From contig JAAOYD010000115.1 of NCBI GenBank assembly GCA_018221165.1, forward strand, positions 1-5,303: a stretch of DNA of 5,303 nt, given 5' to 3'. How positions within the stretch are numbered: position 1 is the first letter of the stretch; each line of letters opens with the position of its first letter. Below the pieces are notes generated by a model. That model saw only the letters and a list, made by a program, of their open reading frames with translations. It searched no databases and had not been told where the DNA came from. The stretch is from Candidatus Woesearchaeota archaeon. Lineage in GTDB: Archaea; Nanobdellota; Nanobdellia; Woesearchaeales; UBA525. The position numbers and the translations under genes were made by a program. Below are positions 5,031 through 5,303 of the stretch, piece by piece.

Positions 5031-5303
5031 AGGGGGGCGCTAGGCCCGATTCTGTCCGCCTCCACGATTGCTCATGGACAGGCAGCGTTGACATTCGACT
5101 ACGCGGCACAATGGCCTTGCACTAGCGAAGTTGCTCGTTTCAGTCACAACAACGCGACGTCCGCGGTGAACACCCCTGTTACCAAGCGTGTCTCCACTTC
5201 ATCCCACTCGTTGCTGGAATCGTTTCTGTAGCAGTGCTGTCCCCTTTCGAGGCCCTACTCACATAGGTCGCATTTACAGTGTCGGGACCTTCCTCAGCAG
5301 CTA
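5031..5303 (-). ncRNA. rnpB: RNase P RNA, 5' end cut by the window edge
   Basis: Read on the - strand, the conserved RNase P RNA blocks appear in order. CR-I is GAGGAAGGTCCC (5295-5284). CR-II is CTACAGAAACGA (5231-5220). A GGTAAC element is at 5183-5178. CR-IV is GCAAGGCC (5120-5113). CR-V is ACAGAATCGGGCCTA (5055-5041). These match E. coli M1 RNA GAGGAAAGUCC, GCAAGGCC and ACAGAACCCGGCUUA. The RNA is the catalytic part of the enzyme that trims tRNA 5' leaders. The 3' strand of helix P1 is probably GCGCCCCCC (5040-5032); its partner strand, with the first 40-50 bases of the RNA, lies beyond the window. The 3' end is an estimate. All universal elements present are intact, so it is likely functional and of the large type A-like architecture. 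Confidence 0.92.

Noticed and set aside
4981..5109. Upstream extension of the Sec61-beta frame
   Set aside because: It runs through the TATA box and into RNase P RNA, and the family length fits ATG 4980.
1..5303. tRNA genes, CRISPR arrays and insertion sequences
   Set aside because: No T-arm consensus, no regularly spaced repeats and no transposase were found by reading both strands.

Overview
The window is archaeal chromosomal DNA. The marks are a Sec61-beta/SecG-type translocon subunit, an archaeal nascent-polypeptide-associated complex (NAC) protein with a C-terminal UBA domain, an archaeal/bacterial type A-like RNase P RNA, an Lrp/AsnC regulator, a methanogen-type thymidylate synthase homologue, and TATA-box promoters placed for leaderless transcripts. 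The lineage cannot be fixed from this sequence. The sequence style (the Lrp protein, and the propeller-like repeats of the cargo ORF) would suit a DPANN archaeon such as a Woesearchaeota-like organism, but that is only an impression.

Layout. 3-128 (+) is the C-terminal tail of a protein cut by the window edge. 129-350 has no gene; it holds a GC-rich foldable segment and a hairpin plus U-tract terminator on the + strand. 351-2626 (-) is a two-gene unit: a 532-aa winged-helix protein of unknown function, then, overlapping by one base (TGATG), a 225-aa thymidylate synthase homologue that appears to lack the catalytic cysteine. 2627-2821 is a divergent promoter region. 2822-3364 (+) is an Lrp/AsnC-type regulator. 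3366-4457 (-) is a lower-GC segment filled by one ORF of unknown function. 4454-4795 (-) is NAC and 4801-4980 (-) is Sec61-beta, five bases apart in one operon. 5031-5303 (-) is RNase P RNA, cut at its 5' end by the window edge.

Most striking observation. The 1092-bp segment 3366-4457 is bounded exactly by a perfect 20-bp direct repeat. One copy (4458-4477) is the 3' end of the NAC gene. The other (3346-3365), followed by a TAA, is a second copy of the NAC tail (AILKLQE-stop) and is also the 3' end of the convergent Lrp gene. The simplest reading is an insertion into the 3' end of NAC that rebuilt the NAC C-terminus and left the overlapping Lrp gene intact. The insert seems to carry its own promoter and one propeller-like cargo protein.

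How the genes fit together. rnpB, Sec61-beta and NAC form a core RNA-processing/protein-biogenesis block that reads leftward. The winged-helix plus thymidylate synthase-like pair reads the same way from its own promoter, divergent from Lrp. Since the synthase homologue keeps phosphate- and base-contacting residues but has lost three catalytic ones, the pair may be a nucleotide-sensing regulator and not a metabolic enzyme; this is inference.
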